Assembly: GCF_014633365.1 (NCBI RefSeq)
Contig: NC_068347.1
Span: 18,746,433-18,810,432, forward strand
DNA: 64,000 nucleotides
Source: Diospyros lotus
Taxonomy: Eukaryota; Streptophyta; Magnoliopsida; Ericales; Ebenaceae
Reading direction: 5' to 3'
The notes beneath the pieces were generated by a model. It had not been told where the DNA came from. It saw only the letters and a program-made list of their open reading frames with translations, and ran no database searches. Each line of letters opens with the position of its first letter. The first letter of the stretch is position 1. This document shows positions 22,238-33,419 of this stretch, piece after piece. Both the position numbers and the translations under genes were made by a program.

Positions 22238-23362
22238 TTTTAAGCTCAAGGGTAAGTAAATATAATTTTGATGATAATAAAAATATTTTTATAATTTAAA
22301 TGAATTTCATAAACTTCTTATGTTGAAAGATGAATGTTTTTCATGTCAATGTATCTTAGGTCGACTGATGATTAAGTCTAAGTTGACTAAAGTGAGGCAG
22401 AATGTTTAAATCTCGTCATATGCCATTTAGGTTGACTGAAGTTCTTTTTCGGTCTACCGAAGTTAGCCATAATATTTTTCTCGTGTCTTAGGTCGACCTA
22501 GCCTTCAACCAAAGTTGTGTTTTTGGTTACTGGACAACTTCGGTCGACTGAAGTTGTTCCATCATTGATGATTATCTCATATTTCTTTATCTATTGTTGT
22601 TGCACGCCAAGGGTATATATTTTTATATATGTTTTATTATTGTCCTCAAAGTCATAGTCAGATTTTCTCTTGAAATTTTGTCTTTTGAAAATGTTATCCC
22701 CTTAGCATTCATTTTTGCCTTTTTATGCAAATGATTCTTTGTTGTGTTTAAGATTTCAACAAATGCTAGCTCGAGTTGGAAAATAATGCACATTTTTTTT
22801 TGTATTTCAAATGATTGTTTATCCCTCTATTTGTAACAGCTAGTTTTTTGAGAAGATGTATAAATACAAGATGAGTATGAAGGCTAGACATATACAGAAC
22901 AAACTTAATAGAGCATTCAAACAAAAGTGAGAAAGCTCAAATGTTGGAAGTGCGCTGGCTAGTGAAATTCTCAATCCGTTGATGACTTGTTTGATATTGT
23001 ATCTAGTTGTAAGTTTGTTTTTACTCACTTGTTATGCAAGAGATTTTGTTTGTTAGTTGCATGCTAGTGGTTCTTGTTTAGATAAGAGATTATATGTTAA
23101 TTCTAGTTTCAATCAAAACCTAGTGTTGATTCTTTCTAGTTGAACCTCAAGCTAAGTCTTGAGAAAAAAGAGTAAGCTCTTTAGAACTGAACCTCTATAA
23201 AAATTCTCTTGTTCTTTGTGGTTGGTTGATTTTATTGTATTTATTCATATTGCAATTACAACATATTAAGATCAAAAATTCAAGAGTTTTTAAAAGAAAT
23301 AAAAATTATTAATTTTCTAAATACCCAATTCACTCATCTCTTGGACATTTTTCCGGAGAACA
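22238..23362 (+). repeat. 3' LTR of SIRE-like element A
   Basis: It starts TTTTAAGCTCAAGGGTAAG (first TG decayed to TT) directly after a purine tract AAAAAAGAGAGAGA and ends GGAGAACA before the ATTTA duplication. It contains a near-palindrome CAACTTCGGTCGACTGAAGTTG at 22535-22556 with one mismatched pair. The terminal block 'cccaattcactcatctcttgg' is the SIRE-type LTR end. Confidence 0.85.
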
Positions 23363-25269
23363 ATTTATATATATCAAATTAAAGCTTTACACATTATCTC
23401 TTATAATAATCACAAAAATAAAAATAAAAAAAAACAAATTTCTCAAATCCTAACCCCTTTTCTCGTCTCCCTTTCTTTTATTAATCGTACAACACCGCTA
23501 CTATCTTCATCTTCTTTTTTTTTTTTTTTTTGTTGGCCACAACCACCATATTTTTCTTTCTCTAGTTGTTTGCCCACCACAGCACCCATTTTTTTCTCTT
23601 CCATTATTTTTTGATTGGACTTATTTTCTCTTCCATTATTTTTGGGCTGGACTTAGAGTTTTAGTTGTGGCAATGGTGACAACTAAGAATAGTCGATACT
23701 CGCAAGAAGTTAGTAGAGGCAAGTGGGGTAAAATCTGGTGGTAGGCTTAAAAGGGTAACAGTGGTAAGTAGGCACGATATGAGAGTTTAGGTTTTTTTTT
23801 TTTTTTTGATCCACATAACCTAAAATTGGGTTAATACATAAGGTCTTTAGATTATTAAGAAATGTAGTTTTTAGCTCCCTTAACTAAAATTTTAACATAT
23901 TCACTCATTCAATTATTTTTTTTTCATCACCTTAAATCTTTGGCGTTAATCTCTATTAAAATGTGAATTACATACACGTTACAAGCATGTAAATAAAACT
24001 TATGGTGACGAAAAAAGTAATTGAATGAAGAAGTATGCTAAAATTTTAGTTGAACGGATAAAAATCACATTTTTTAATAGTTCAAAGATCCCCTAACCTA
24101 TTAAGTCTTTTATATATTATATATACATATATAAACATATATAAATATTATATATCCTGTTAAATAAGGCATTTTGATGTTATAAAACATTGTCAATAAA
24201 GTAAGGTTCAAAATATCTTTTTATATTTTACTCAAAAATAAAAAATTTATGCAAATATGATTTAAAATACATTTTTTTTGTTTACACATGCATAATACAA
24301 GATATACTCATAATCTCTGAACCATTCTAAACATTATTTATATATGTGTAATATGGTATTTTAAATTGTTTTGACAAAAAAGACAGGATATTAGATAAAA
24401 ACCCCTGCCCTGCCCTACAGGATGTGGTACAAAGTATTGGGATTTGAAGTTGAGAACAAGGCAATGCTGTCTTGCTCTGTTGCCAATACTATATTTGACT
24501 ATTCTTAAAATATAATAAACAATTTAACCCCAAAACTAAAATATTATAACTTATGTCCCCTATTAATATCTACTATCTACAAATATTACCACTGGGTTTT
24601 AGGTGCAGTCATGGATATTATTTTGCTTTAAAATTTTGCATGCTTTTTAATTGATTATGACATTCACATATTTGGAAATTTACAAATTTACCACCACGAA
24701 CTCTTCCGCAAAGTGAATGAATATTCCAAATACGATTCCAAGAAAAGCAACTGTATCTGTATATAAAATTGGGGGGGCAAATGACATAAGTCTATAAAGC
24801 TCTTTAGAATTGAAGGAGTTGTGGAATTTACTTATCTCTGTGTCTTTCTTTACATTTCGAAATAGAAACAGAGCCAGCCAGCCAGTCAGCCATGTTAGAA
24901 GCTCCAGAAACAGAACGGAACAGAGCTTGTATACAACATTCAGATAGAAGACGAGGAAGCTAAGGTTTTTCACAAAATACACGTCCCAATTCCTCAGGGA
25001 TGTGGGTGACAAATTAGAACCAGATTCCCCAGCCATATCACCCCATTGCCACACACTTCACAAGCCACCATCCAATCAATCGATGGAAAGGTCTAGGGTT
25101 TAGGCTTAGTTTTCTTGTAGCACTAGCAAGGAATCCAGCAACTCCTCTTTCTTCCATTTTCTCATCCCATGTTTACTCCTAGAAGAAGTCCAGGAAAACA
25201 GAAAGCGTAGATAGAAAATCAGAATCATGTGCGGCATTCCTCGGAACCCATATGTGCCTTGTGATTAAG
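23363..25269. other. Spacer and 3' flank of the Mpv17-like gene
   Basis: It holds a palindromic repeat (about 23829-24108) and poly-T runs. Bases 24650-25269 probably include the 3' untranslated region of the gene on the minus strand. A 124-residue hydrophobic frame at 24680-25054 (-) has no family resemblance. Confidence 0.55.
23829..24108. repeat. Palindromic MITE-like / foldback repeat
   Basis: Two arms of roughly 100 bases face each other. The left arm runs '..attaagaaatgtag..cttaactaaaatttt..cattcaatta..tcacc' and the right arm is its imperfect complement, around a loop containing 'acacgttacaagcatg'. Related half-copies lie at about 14628-14985. Exact ends and target duplication are unclear. 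Confidence 0.6.
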
Positions 25270-28200
25270 TTACTCTTGACGTACCTCAGACGGGCCTAGT
25301 GATGAGGAGCTCGAGCTTGCTTCTGGTAATGTGTTGGATATTCTTGCTTCTGATTTCTCGTTCGAGTAACTAGCAGATGAGAGAATGTAGAGAATGTCAG
25401 AAATAACTTGGCTGGAACAGCCCACCGATGATAGAAAAGAAAAAAACATAATGAGAAAAATGAGATGCCTAGTTATGGTAATCATATGCGCAGCTGCTGA
25501 TACATGGACAAAATATCATTGGTAAGAATGATTGCCACTCTCAAGTTGCACATGTGAATACAGGAACCTGTTCAAGTGGTCCTCAAACAATCCCCCGGCC
25601 ACAATAATTGGTTTCCCATACAACCTACAGCTCAACTACATGTATTCGATCTCCACCATTGACTATTTCAGGAATTATCTCTGGCCAAGAAGAATAATAA
25701 GAGCTACAATTCATCAAAGTAATTTTATTCTCTCCTTCACAACCTTCAATCTTACCCCCTCCCATAGGCCGATCAAGGCTCACCTGAGGGCACCTTGCTC
25801 TATGAGGCGCACACCTAGGCTCTAGGGCATGCACCCTACCATGAGGAGCTAGGCGCATGCCTTTTGTGCCTATGTCATAATTTTTTTTGTTTTTGTTCTT
25901 GTTTTTTTATAGACTTGTTAAAATCTACTAGTAATAACCAGAAAAAAAACTGAAAGAAATTTGACAAAACAATAGAGCACCCAATTAGCTATGTAAAAAT
26001 TTGCACCTCACGTCCAAAAGGCTTGTGCCTATGCCTTACACCTCACGCCTAGGCTCCAAGCACTCTTGCACATCAGTGCACTTTGAGCCTTTGACAACTA
26101 TGCCCCCTCACTCTCATGCTTGCCTATATAACAGTGCATATGCCAAAGATTGGAATTTTTATAGCAATATGCGTCTTGAAAAAGACACAAAGCAGGGAGT
26201 CTCGTACACTAAGAATGCCTTTTTTTATATATATATATTCCCAAAGGAGCAGGAGAATGGTGACCCCTCCTCTCACCAAAGGTAATAAGTTCCCATGAAT
26301 TCATCAATTTTGGCTTGTATAACTTCACAAGCCAGAATCAAGAATCCATAATTTTAGTTCTAAGCAGTAATATTAGCAAGATTGGATACTCTTATCTACC
26401 AATGCAACCATCAATATATGGTTTCTCAAGAGAGAACTGAATTTAAAATGGCAATGGAAATCCTGAATTATTACTTACGTTGAAAGAATTGTCACCCAAA
26501 TGAGCTCTACACAGTCAACCCAAAGCAGCCTCTGTTCCACAGGGATCACGCCATAGGTAATAAGATGAGCAAATGGCCAAAGCTTCCACCCAGCCTGGGA
26601 ATAACCCGAATCCACAACATTGTTAGATATATAATAACACAGATGAAAGGCAAAAGAAAAAAAGAAAAAAGAAAAGCCAGTTTCATATAAGAATGAAATC
26701 CCTAGACCAATCTTAGAATGTATTGCAGGCATCAGAAGAAAGAAAATGTCCCTCCATCTTTTCTACAACCAATCTTAGCATTTAGTACATGCAAGCCAGA
26801 ATGAAAATATCTTCCCATCTTTTTCTACAACTGTCCAAAAAGAATCATTAATCCATTTAGGCGTGAATCTATTTCAGGAACATCAACTAAAATTTAGACG
26901 TCAGCTGAACTTTCCAATTAATGTTAAAATTTAAAACAACACAGCTCATGTAGATAAATAGAACTGTTGTCCCTTTACCCCATATATGCTTATAGCAAAG
27001 AAAGGTAGGACACCATTGCAATGCTATTCCTTCAGAAAAGCAATATAAAGTTTCTGTAGACTCCAACATTCCATCCCTTTCAAAATAATGTCAGTCTAAA
27101 CAAAACTGCAATCTAAACAAGTTCAAAAAACCAATTTGGACCATAGATTAGTTATAGAGTTCAAATACATTATAACCGTGCAAATTATATAGTGCATGCC
27201 ACTAAAGAAATTATTGTTTTCAAATGAAATGTTGCTCCAAGCATGATAGTCTTTCTAAGATGGGTAGACAAGAAAAAAAGTGGTCATAGAGAAGCTGGTC
27301 AAGTAGCAGTCCTAGGTCTGTCTGAATGCATACAACCAACCACAAATAGAGAAACTGATGGAATAAATATTGGATGCCCAAAGTTCAAACAGAAACCACC
27401 CATAATCAAACAGACAAACCAAAGTATTAAAGCTCAAATAATTCACAGACATGTAATGAACAGCCACTGAACAAAACTCAAACTGATTACCAAATCAAGG
27501 TTCACGGATCCACTCAAATTGGCTGTTTTGGGTGTTTGCAACATCTCTTTTTATGTAAAATCACCTCTGTAAATTGGCTTAGTCCATTCAAAAAGCCCTT
27601 TTGCTAAAACATCTACAACCTTATCAAACATTCTAATCGGATTGCTACTATTGTTGATTTCATGCCCCAACTCCTCAATCTTCTTAATTTGACCCTAACA
27701 TTTACTTTCATGACTCGTAATTATATACCAGTAATTCTGTTCATGAAGTGCCAGCTCAGAGGCCTAACAGAGTGAATGCCCCATGAGCATTCTATCTGGT
27801 GTGTGTAACTAAGGATATCTACAAGGTTCAACAAACATTAGAGGAGTGCACAAAGTACCAAAATCCAATGAATCCAGGTCCACAAAATGCATTTTTCATT
27901 GAATAATGCACATCCTTACTGCCCATCCCCTTTGCATACAGATAAAATATGCAAGTCAAAAAGAAGTCTTCAGTCAGGAATGGAAACAAGATATAAGTAG
28001 AAGAGAAGAAGTCCTTACAGTTAACATAGGCCAGAAAGTTGCCTTCAATTCATTAAAAATACTAAGTGGTGATTCAAGGCGCAAGAATCCTAGAACAGTA
28101 TAATAAATGCTGTTCCAAACAGCAGCCCATACAGTTTGATCAAAGACTACTTTAGCAGGAACAACCCACCAATCTTGAAAAGGGAAAAGATCCTGAAAAA

Positions 28201-31200
28201 TAGAACATATTGTTTTATGTTCCATAAATAGATTAAATTATATGTCCTGAACAGTTGAGTATTAAATAATTGACAGCATCACAGTTACCTCACAGAACTG
28301 GTAATAATAATGAGAAAGGGATCCATGCAAAGTAAAGCCAACAAGGCCTGATCTGAGCATCCGCACTCTATCAAATTCAAAAAGTGGTTTTCCTTCAACG
28401 CACTGCATATTCATCAGACATAATTCAATTCACGTTGGTAAAAATTTAGAATGAACAAACTATGGTGATAGTGGTTAACTTAGAAACACCAACTAACCTG
28501 CGCAATCCAATCCCCTAAAGAGTAAACAACTCCACTTATTGCCATTTTTGCTAGAACTGGGTTTGTTTTCAAAGCTGCCTCATAAGCACTCCAGTTATGT
28601 TGAGGTGCATATCTCAAGATCTCATATATTGTCCATCCCTATGAGAGACAGAAAATCAGTTCTTGCACATAGTATGGGATGATAATTATCTAAAAGTGAC
28701 TAGATAATAAGGCGAAGAAATGCATTTGAAAAGAAACTATCATACCCTAACACACATACAATGAACAAAAGCTGCGGCTCAGGGTGTCAACTAGAGAAAC
28801 TCCACAATCTTTAAACCAGAAAAGTGAGATCCCTAAATTTGTGAGCATACGGATATGTGTCTACAATTATAGAACATGCACAATCATATTTGTGTTCACA
28901 TAGAATAGTTATCAATAGTTTCATTTCATGCCAACAATATTCATACAGAATAGTTATCAATAGTTTCATTTCTTGCCAACAAACATGAAACTGTATAAAC
29001 ACTTCATCAATAAGACCCATAATCAAGGCCCAAGGATTAAAATGCTTACAAACTGTCAAGTTCCAAATAAATCCTCTCACATCCTAATGAAGTTACTCCA
29101 AAAAAATGACCTGATTTTTTAACAGTTCCTGTCATTAAGGAATTCCCAAATTTAAGCCCTATGTTTATAGGATATTTCTAACTACCTTAACCTCTTTTTT
29201 GTTTTTGTAATTGTTTTTGTGTTGTTTTTCCCTCCTTGATCTTTATACCCCTCCAAAAAACAGCTCAGCCGTCAAGAACCAACTATTTGATGGTTTCCTT
29301 GACTTTTAGTTCCATGTAATGAAGTATGGTTGGCCTTTCACTTATCATGTAAAATGTTTTGCTCCAGAATAATTCCTATACATCAATGACACAAATAAGC
29401 CATAGTTGTGCCTAGGGATGTAAATGGGTACTCAATAACCCTAACCCCATTTACATGCTTTAACAAAATTTCAAATAACCTTTACACCTATATCCCCCAA
29501 TTATGTATTTTTTATACTTGTTTTGATTTTCAATGGGGTTAATTGGGACCCATTGGAACCCAATTACGTCCCTAGTTGTGCTAAAAAATTATTTCACTTA
29601 GATATCCTAAACATATAACATCCTATGTACATAAGATGATGTTAGCTATCCTGTTTGAGATTTTGATTCGTGGATGTGGGCTTGCCAACATTGGAGATAG
29701 AGTAGTGTTTGAAGAATTCCTCTTTCTTGTGCTTTGTGATATATTTGGCAAGAGAGGAATTGGAGAGCTTTTGAGGGTGTTGAAAACGTGATGTTTTATC
29801 TCTAAAGGAATCATTCTCATTTCCCTATTTTGGTGGGTTAGAGAGATGGATATCTCATGGTATGAGATATAATAATCTTACAGAAGAAATGAGTACGGAT
29901 AGAGATGATTCACGACTGAAGAGCTAGAATTCATGTAGTTGACCATACTTAGTGAAATTAAGGCCTTTGATGTTGATGTTGTAGGGAGGTGCATCCCTCC
30001 CCCTTAGAGCCCTTTTTGCTCATTTTAGGTGAGTTATTCTAACATGTAGTTTACATGAACAAGATTTGTCTTTAAAGGCATCTTCTTCTATATATTTTTG
30101 TTATATATATGTACAACCATCCTTCCATTATATAAATAAAGCATTCACTCCATCTAAGTATTCTACTAATTAAGACATATGTCATCACTAATGTCAAGTG
30201 GCAGTTACTCACGCATATGCCTAGATATCATATAAATAAATCAAACATGTCCTCTAAAACACGTTGAACGGGGCAATACTACCTAAAAAAGGAGAAAGAA
30301 CCAGAAGAGAAGAGAGAAACATTGGTAAGTCATTTTTAGAATGGTAAAACAAACAGATAGGCCAATGAAATCCGCATCTCGGAGTGCCCTTTGTGAAAGA
30401 AACCAATGGCTGTGACTACAAACAAAAATGTGAAACAAAAAGTTCCCCTTCCTCTAGTAAGAGATGAGCTTAGGGCAACAACTTCACACCAACCATACAA
30501 GATAAAGCAGAGATCTTGAAAAGATAACAAAAATTATCAGTCTTCGCAATCTTAAGCCAGATTTGCATGAGTGAATTTGATTTCTATATAATTAGCAACT
30601 GAGAAATCTTAATCATGGGAAATGAATATTCCAAAAGGAAAAAAAAAAAGAAGGAAAAGAGACAGATTTCAACTTGAAGAAATGCAACTTCGGAAAAACC
30701 AATTGACTTAAACCCGTTTCCCCAAATTGCAAAAACGTAAGTGGCATCTACCATCAACTATCCCAATTTTATCTCAAATTCCCACCATAAAAAGAGAAAT
30801 TCCTCAAACAACTTCCCACGAACTCATCAACCACAACCCTGCTACATAACTCCTCAAATATATGATCAAGATAGAAGTCTATCGTATGGAACCCAATCTG
30901 ATTGTGAATAGAGGACAGGCATAGAAACAAGTATTAGAGGCCTAATACGGTTAAGTTACCCCCTATAAATAGACTTCCCAACAAGTGGTATCAAAGCCAC
31001 CCCTACCAAATCCAACAATGAAAATTCCTCAAACAATTAATGATATGATTGGTTTTGACTCACATGCCAGTAGTCGTGATCGATGGTGAGCAGCTTGGTG
31101 ATGGCAAAGGAGCCAGCAGCCAGAACAATGGTGGCATTAATGGCCCTATCGATCAACTTGTCCACATCCTCCTGTTCCTCTTCACCCTTCCCATCCACTC

Positions 31201-31546
31201 CCCCCATAGAAGAAGAAGCCGAAGATGAAAACCCATGAAATTCACCCGCCCCTTCGAACGACAACCGCCCTTCACTCCCTCCAAACCCATGAAATTCTCC
31301 TCCCTCAACTTCCCTCTCCGTTCCGCTCGCCACACCGTCGGGCTGGTCCGTGGAGTCCCGGCTCTGCACCGGAATCACGTCGAGCTCCTCCGTCACCGAC
31401 CCGACCACGGCCCAGTCCCGCTGTTTGTTTCTCGGAAAAATCTTGGGGGAGCCCTTTAGTGGGGAAAATACGGGTTTGGGTATGGGTTTGGGTCTGGGGA
31501 GAGAAAGGAGTCGTTGTGGGGCGATGCTGCTGACGGCGGCGGCCAT
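25270..31546 (-). CDS. Mpv17/PMP22 family membrane protein, predicted chloroplast-targeted
   Basis: Exons, 5' to 3' on the minus strand: 31064-31546, 28498-28638, 28289-28402, 28019-28192, 26479-26594 and 25270-25369. All introns are GT-AG and the joined frame is 375 residues. Residues 1 to about 45 are rich in Ala, Ser, Pro and basic residues, like a chloroplast transit peptide. A Gly/Ser/Glu-rich linker follows to about 130, then the multi-span Mpv17_PMP22 domain: INATIVLAAGSFAITKLL, DHDYWH|GWTIYEILRYAP, VVYSLGDWIAQ, FTLHGSLSHYYYQF, WWVVPAKVVFDQTVWAAVWNS and the signature AGWKLWPFAHLITYG with PVEQRLLWVDCVELIWVTILS. It resembles Arabidopsis At5g19750. The family forms small membrane proteins of peroxisomes, mitochondria and plastids whose transport role is not settled. 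The short Ser-rich tail (EASSSSSSLGPSEVRQE) ends at TAA 25270-25272. A strong donor (GAG|GTACGT) just before this stop could allow another 3' end. Confidence 0.92.
29413..29574. mobile_element. 162-bp hAT-type MITE in intron 1 of the Mpv17-like gene
   Basis: Terminal inverted repeats TAGGGATGTAAATGGG and (complement of the right end) TAGGGACGTAATTGGG are flanked by 8-bp duplications gttgtgcc (29405-29412) and gttgtgct (29575-29582) with one mismatch. The 8-bp duplication and TAGGG-type ends are typical of hAT non-autonomous elements. It has no coding capacity. Confidence 0.82.
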
Positions 31547-32686
31547 TGTTGGGAGGAAACGGAGCGAGAGATCGGCGACCGATCAGCGTGGTTTCTCCGA
31601 GTGATGAGCGGGTGCAGAGAGCGATTAAATACGTGGAGGATTGTTGCTGATCTGGTGTGTCGCGCGAGACAGGGCTTTTGCGTGAAGTCGAGGTCAGTGT
31701 TGGACAGGTGGCCTTTGACTTTGTCGTGAGGTTTGAGGATGATGAATGCATGGGATAAGTGTGGGGTGAGATGTAGGGGATCATTTTGGCAGTTCGAGGA
31801 TAACGAACGTAGTCCACACAAGTTAAAGTCAGTCGTATTTATTGTTCTTCTCTTTGTTTCCTTAACTTTTTCCAATAATTTGATCCCACTTGAAGAACAA
31901 GTTAGTTTTAAAATAGGAAATAAAAAAATTTCTAGGATTCTTTTTTTATTTTTATTTAAAATGGGAATATTATATTAATTATAAAAAAAGTAAATTTTAA
32001 ATAATTAAAGATAAAAACATATTATTTTTTAACCCAAAGAAAGTCCCCCATAGAAAGAAACTATTAGAGATAATGTAATTAATTCCTTTTTTATCTTTTA
32101 ACTTATGAATCATAAATTATATAACAAATCACAACCCAAATAACAATTGAATAGTACCATACTTGAAGGCCAAAACCTCAAATCTTAACGTAATGGCCGG
32201 CCATCACTACTATAAGCTTGCAAGTCAAAACACAACCACAAGCTTTTTGGTTAACTGAAAATCTTGTCAATGATTTGGGACTTGTAAGGTGCAGGTGAGT
32301 GAAAGCATTGTGAGGATCTTAAGCAGTGAGGGCCCATGCATTACCCCACCTCCGGTGGTGCCAGCCATAGCCATGGCCGAGAGTTGTGTGAATCTTATTC
32401 TTCTGGTGCAAGTCAAAAGAAAGACAAAATGTGTATGAAAACAACTTCTCGCAATCCATCTGGGGGCCCCACAATGATCCGAAACTGCTGTTGCTGGCCA
32501 TTGCTAGTCCACAGAATATATGGGTGACCAATCAAACAGCCTCACTCATATCCTTGCCAAGTTTGAAAGTCGAAAATAATATTGCTGAAATGTCTCTTTC
32601 TGGTTATACCCATTCTACACAATCATGTGGCCTTGAACTTGTTGCATGGTTTCAAAGCCAGTGAACACCATCTACCACTCTTTCTT
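31547..32686. other. Promoter side of the Mpv17-like gene
   Basis: The first 300 bases upstream of the start codon (on the + side) hold GC-rich leader sequence with several overlapping chance frames on both strands. Beyond about 31850 it is AT-rich. Bases 32160-32560 are GC-richer, with ggccggcc and 'gggggccccac' phrases, and could be conserved regulatory sequence. No recognisable gene is seen. Confidence 0.5.
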
Positions 32687-33398
32687 TGTTGGGACGAGCA
32701 ATAGGCTCCGACACTTCTAACACTTAGACTGCAATAGGTTCTGACACTTCTAACACTTAGACTTAAAATAAATTTGAAAATAAATATTCAAAAGCTGAAA
32801 GCGCACGCATATACATAAAAACAGTAAGTCAAAAAAAAAATTATAGTAAGATTTTACCGTATTTCACTCTCAAAAATTGAGCTACATCCACATTGAGTTT
32901 CGACGAGAAAAGATTATTGTACTAGTCGAAAAAAAGTTTACACCCTTACTGTACACTCATTGATCCTCTAACAAACAAGCCTAAAAATCACAAACAAATT
33001 AAGAGACATATCTAAGGAACCAAAGAAAATAAATAAGAAGAACATGTATAGAGAAAAAACGAGAGGAAACCCTTAAGCAAAAAACAACCCGACTGATGCT
33101 CAAATACTGAGGAATAGAGATATAAATAGGTAGGGTATGAGGCAAAGCAATGACAAACATAAGCCTAATGATTAGATCAACAATATTCACAATAGCAAGC
33201 AACATGACAAAATGCAACGGGAGAATCAAACGTGCCACAAACTGGAACGACAAGGGAGGTTGTCATTTTGGTTGTCCAAGCACACGGGCTCCAAAACAAC
33301 AGTGTTTTGGAGCAGCCAGTGTGTGGTTTCCACCTAACCTTTCATCCCTAGTTCCAAAACAACGGCATTTTTGTGTTGATGCTTTACGATACTCAACA
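32687..33398 (-). repeat. 3' LTR of copia J
   Basis: A 712-bp LTR, TGTTGGGACGAGC..ACTCAACA on the + strand. It carries a short local duplication near its left end ('aggctccgacacttctaacacttagac' phrase twice, second with changes), which explains its extra length over the other LTR. Confidence 0.88.
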
Positions 33399-33419
33399 AT
33401 CTCCACCTTGAAGTTTCAA

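Larger units (their letters stand above)
15004..23362 (+). mobile_element. SIRE/Maximus-like Ty1/copia element A, with nested insertions
   Basis: The outer element is bounded by ATTTA at 14999-15003 and 23363-23367. It holds a truncated 5' LTR (15004-15686), an antisense LTR of another copia (D, 15687-17253), the last residues of pol (17254-17408), a 71-bp repeat block (17466-17719), a broken env-like frame (17854-18943), an antisense solo LTR insertion (B, 19042-22002), a polypurine tract near 22221-22236 and a complete 3' LTR (22238-23362). LTRs starting near TTAAGCTCAAGGGTAAGTAAA...TTTTGATGATAA and ending CCCAATTCAC..CTC, together with an env-like frame after pol, are features of the SIRE/Maximus lineage. 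Gag, protease, integrase and most of reverse transcriptase are gone, so it cannot move by itself. Confidence 0.88.

Noticed and set aside
24680..25054. 124-residue hydrophobic minus-strand frame
   Set aside because: No family resemblance and no promoter. It lies where the 3' untranslated region of the Mpv17-like gene is expected.
26001..26298. Frames in intron 5 of the Mpv17-like gene
   Set aside because: The region has recurring 'gcctaggctc' and 'gcgcat' phrases of a degraded repeat. Splice sites on either side place it in an intron.
31153..31875. Several overlapping frames of 60-170 residues on both strands
   Set aside because: They are other-frame readings of the GC-rich first exon and leader of the Mpv17-like gene, with no domains.
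32319..32664. Short frames on both strands of a GC-richer block
   Set aside because: No similarity to a known family; could be regulatory sequence or relic, so not called a gene.
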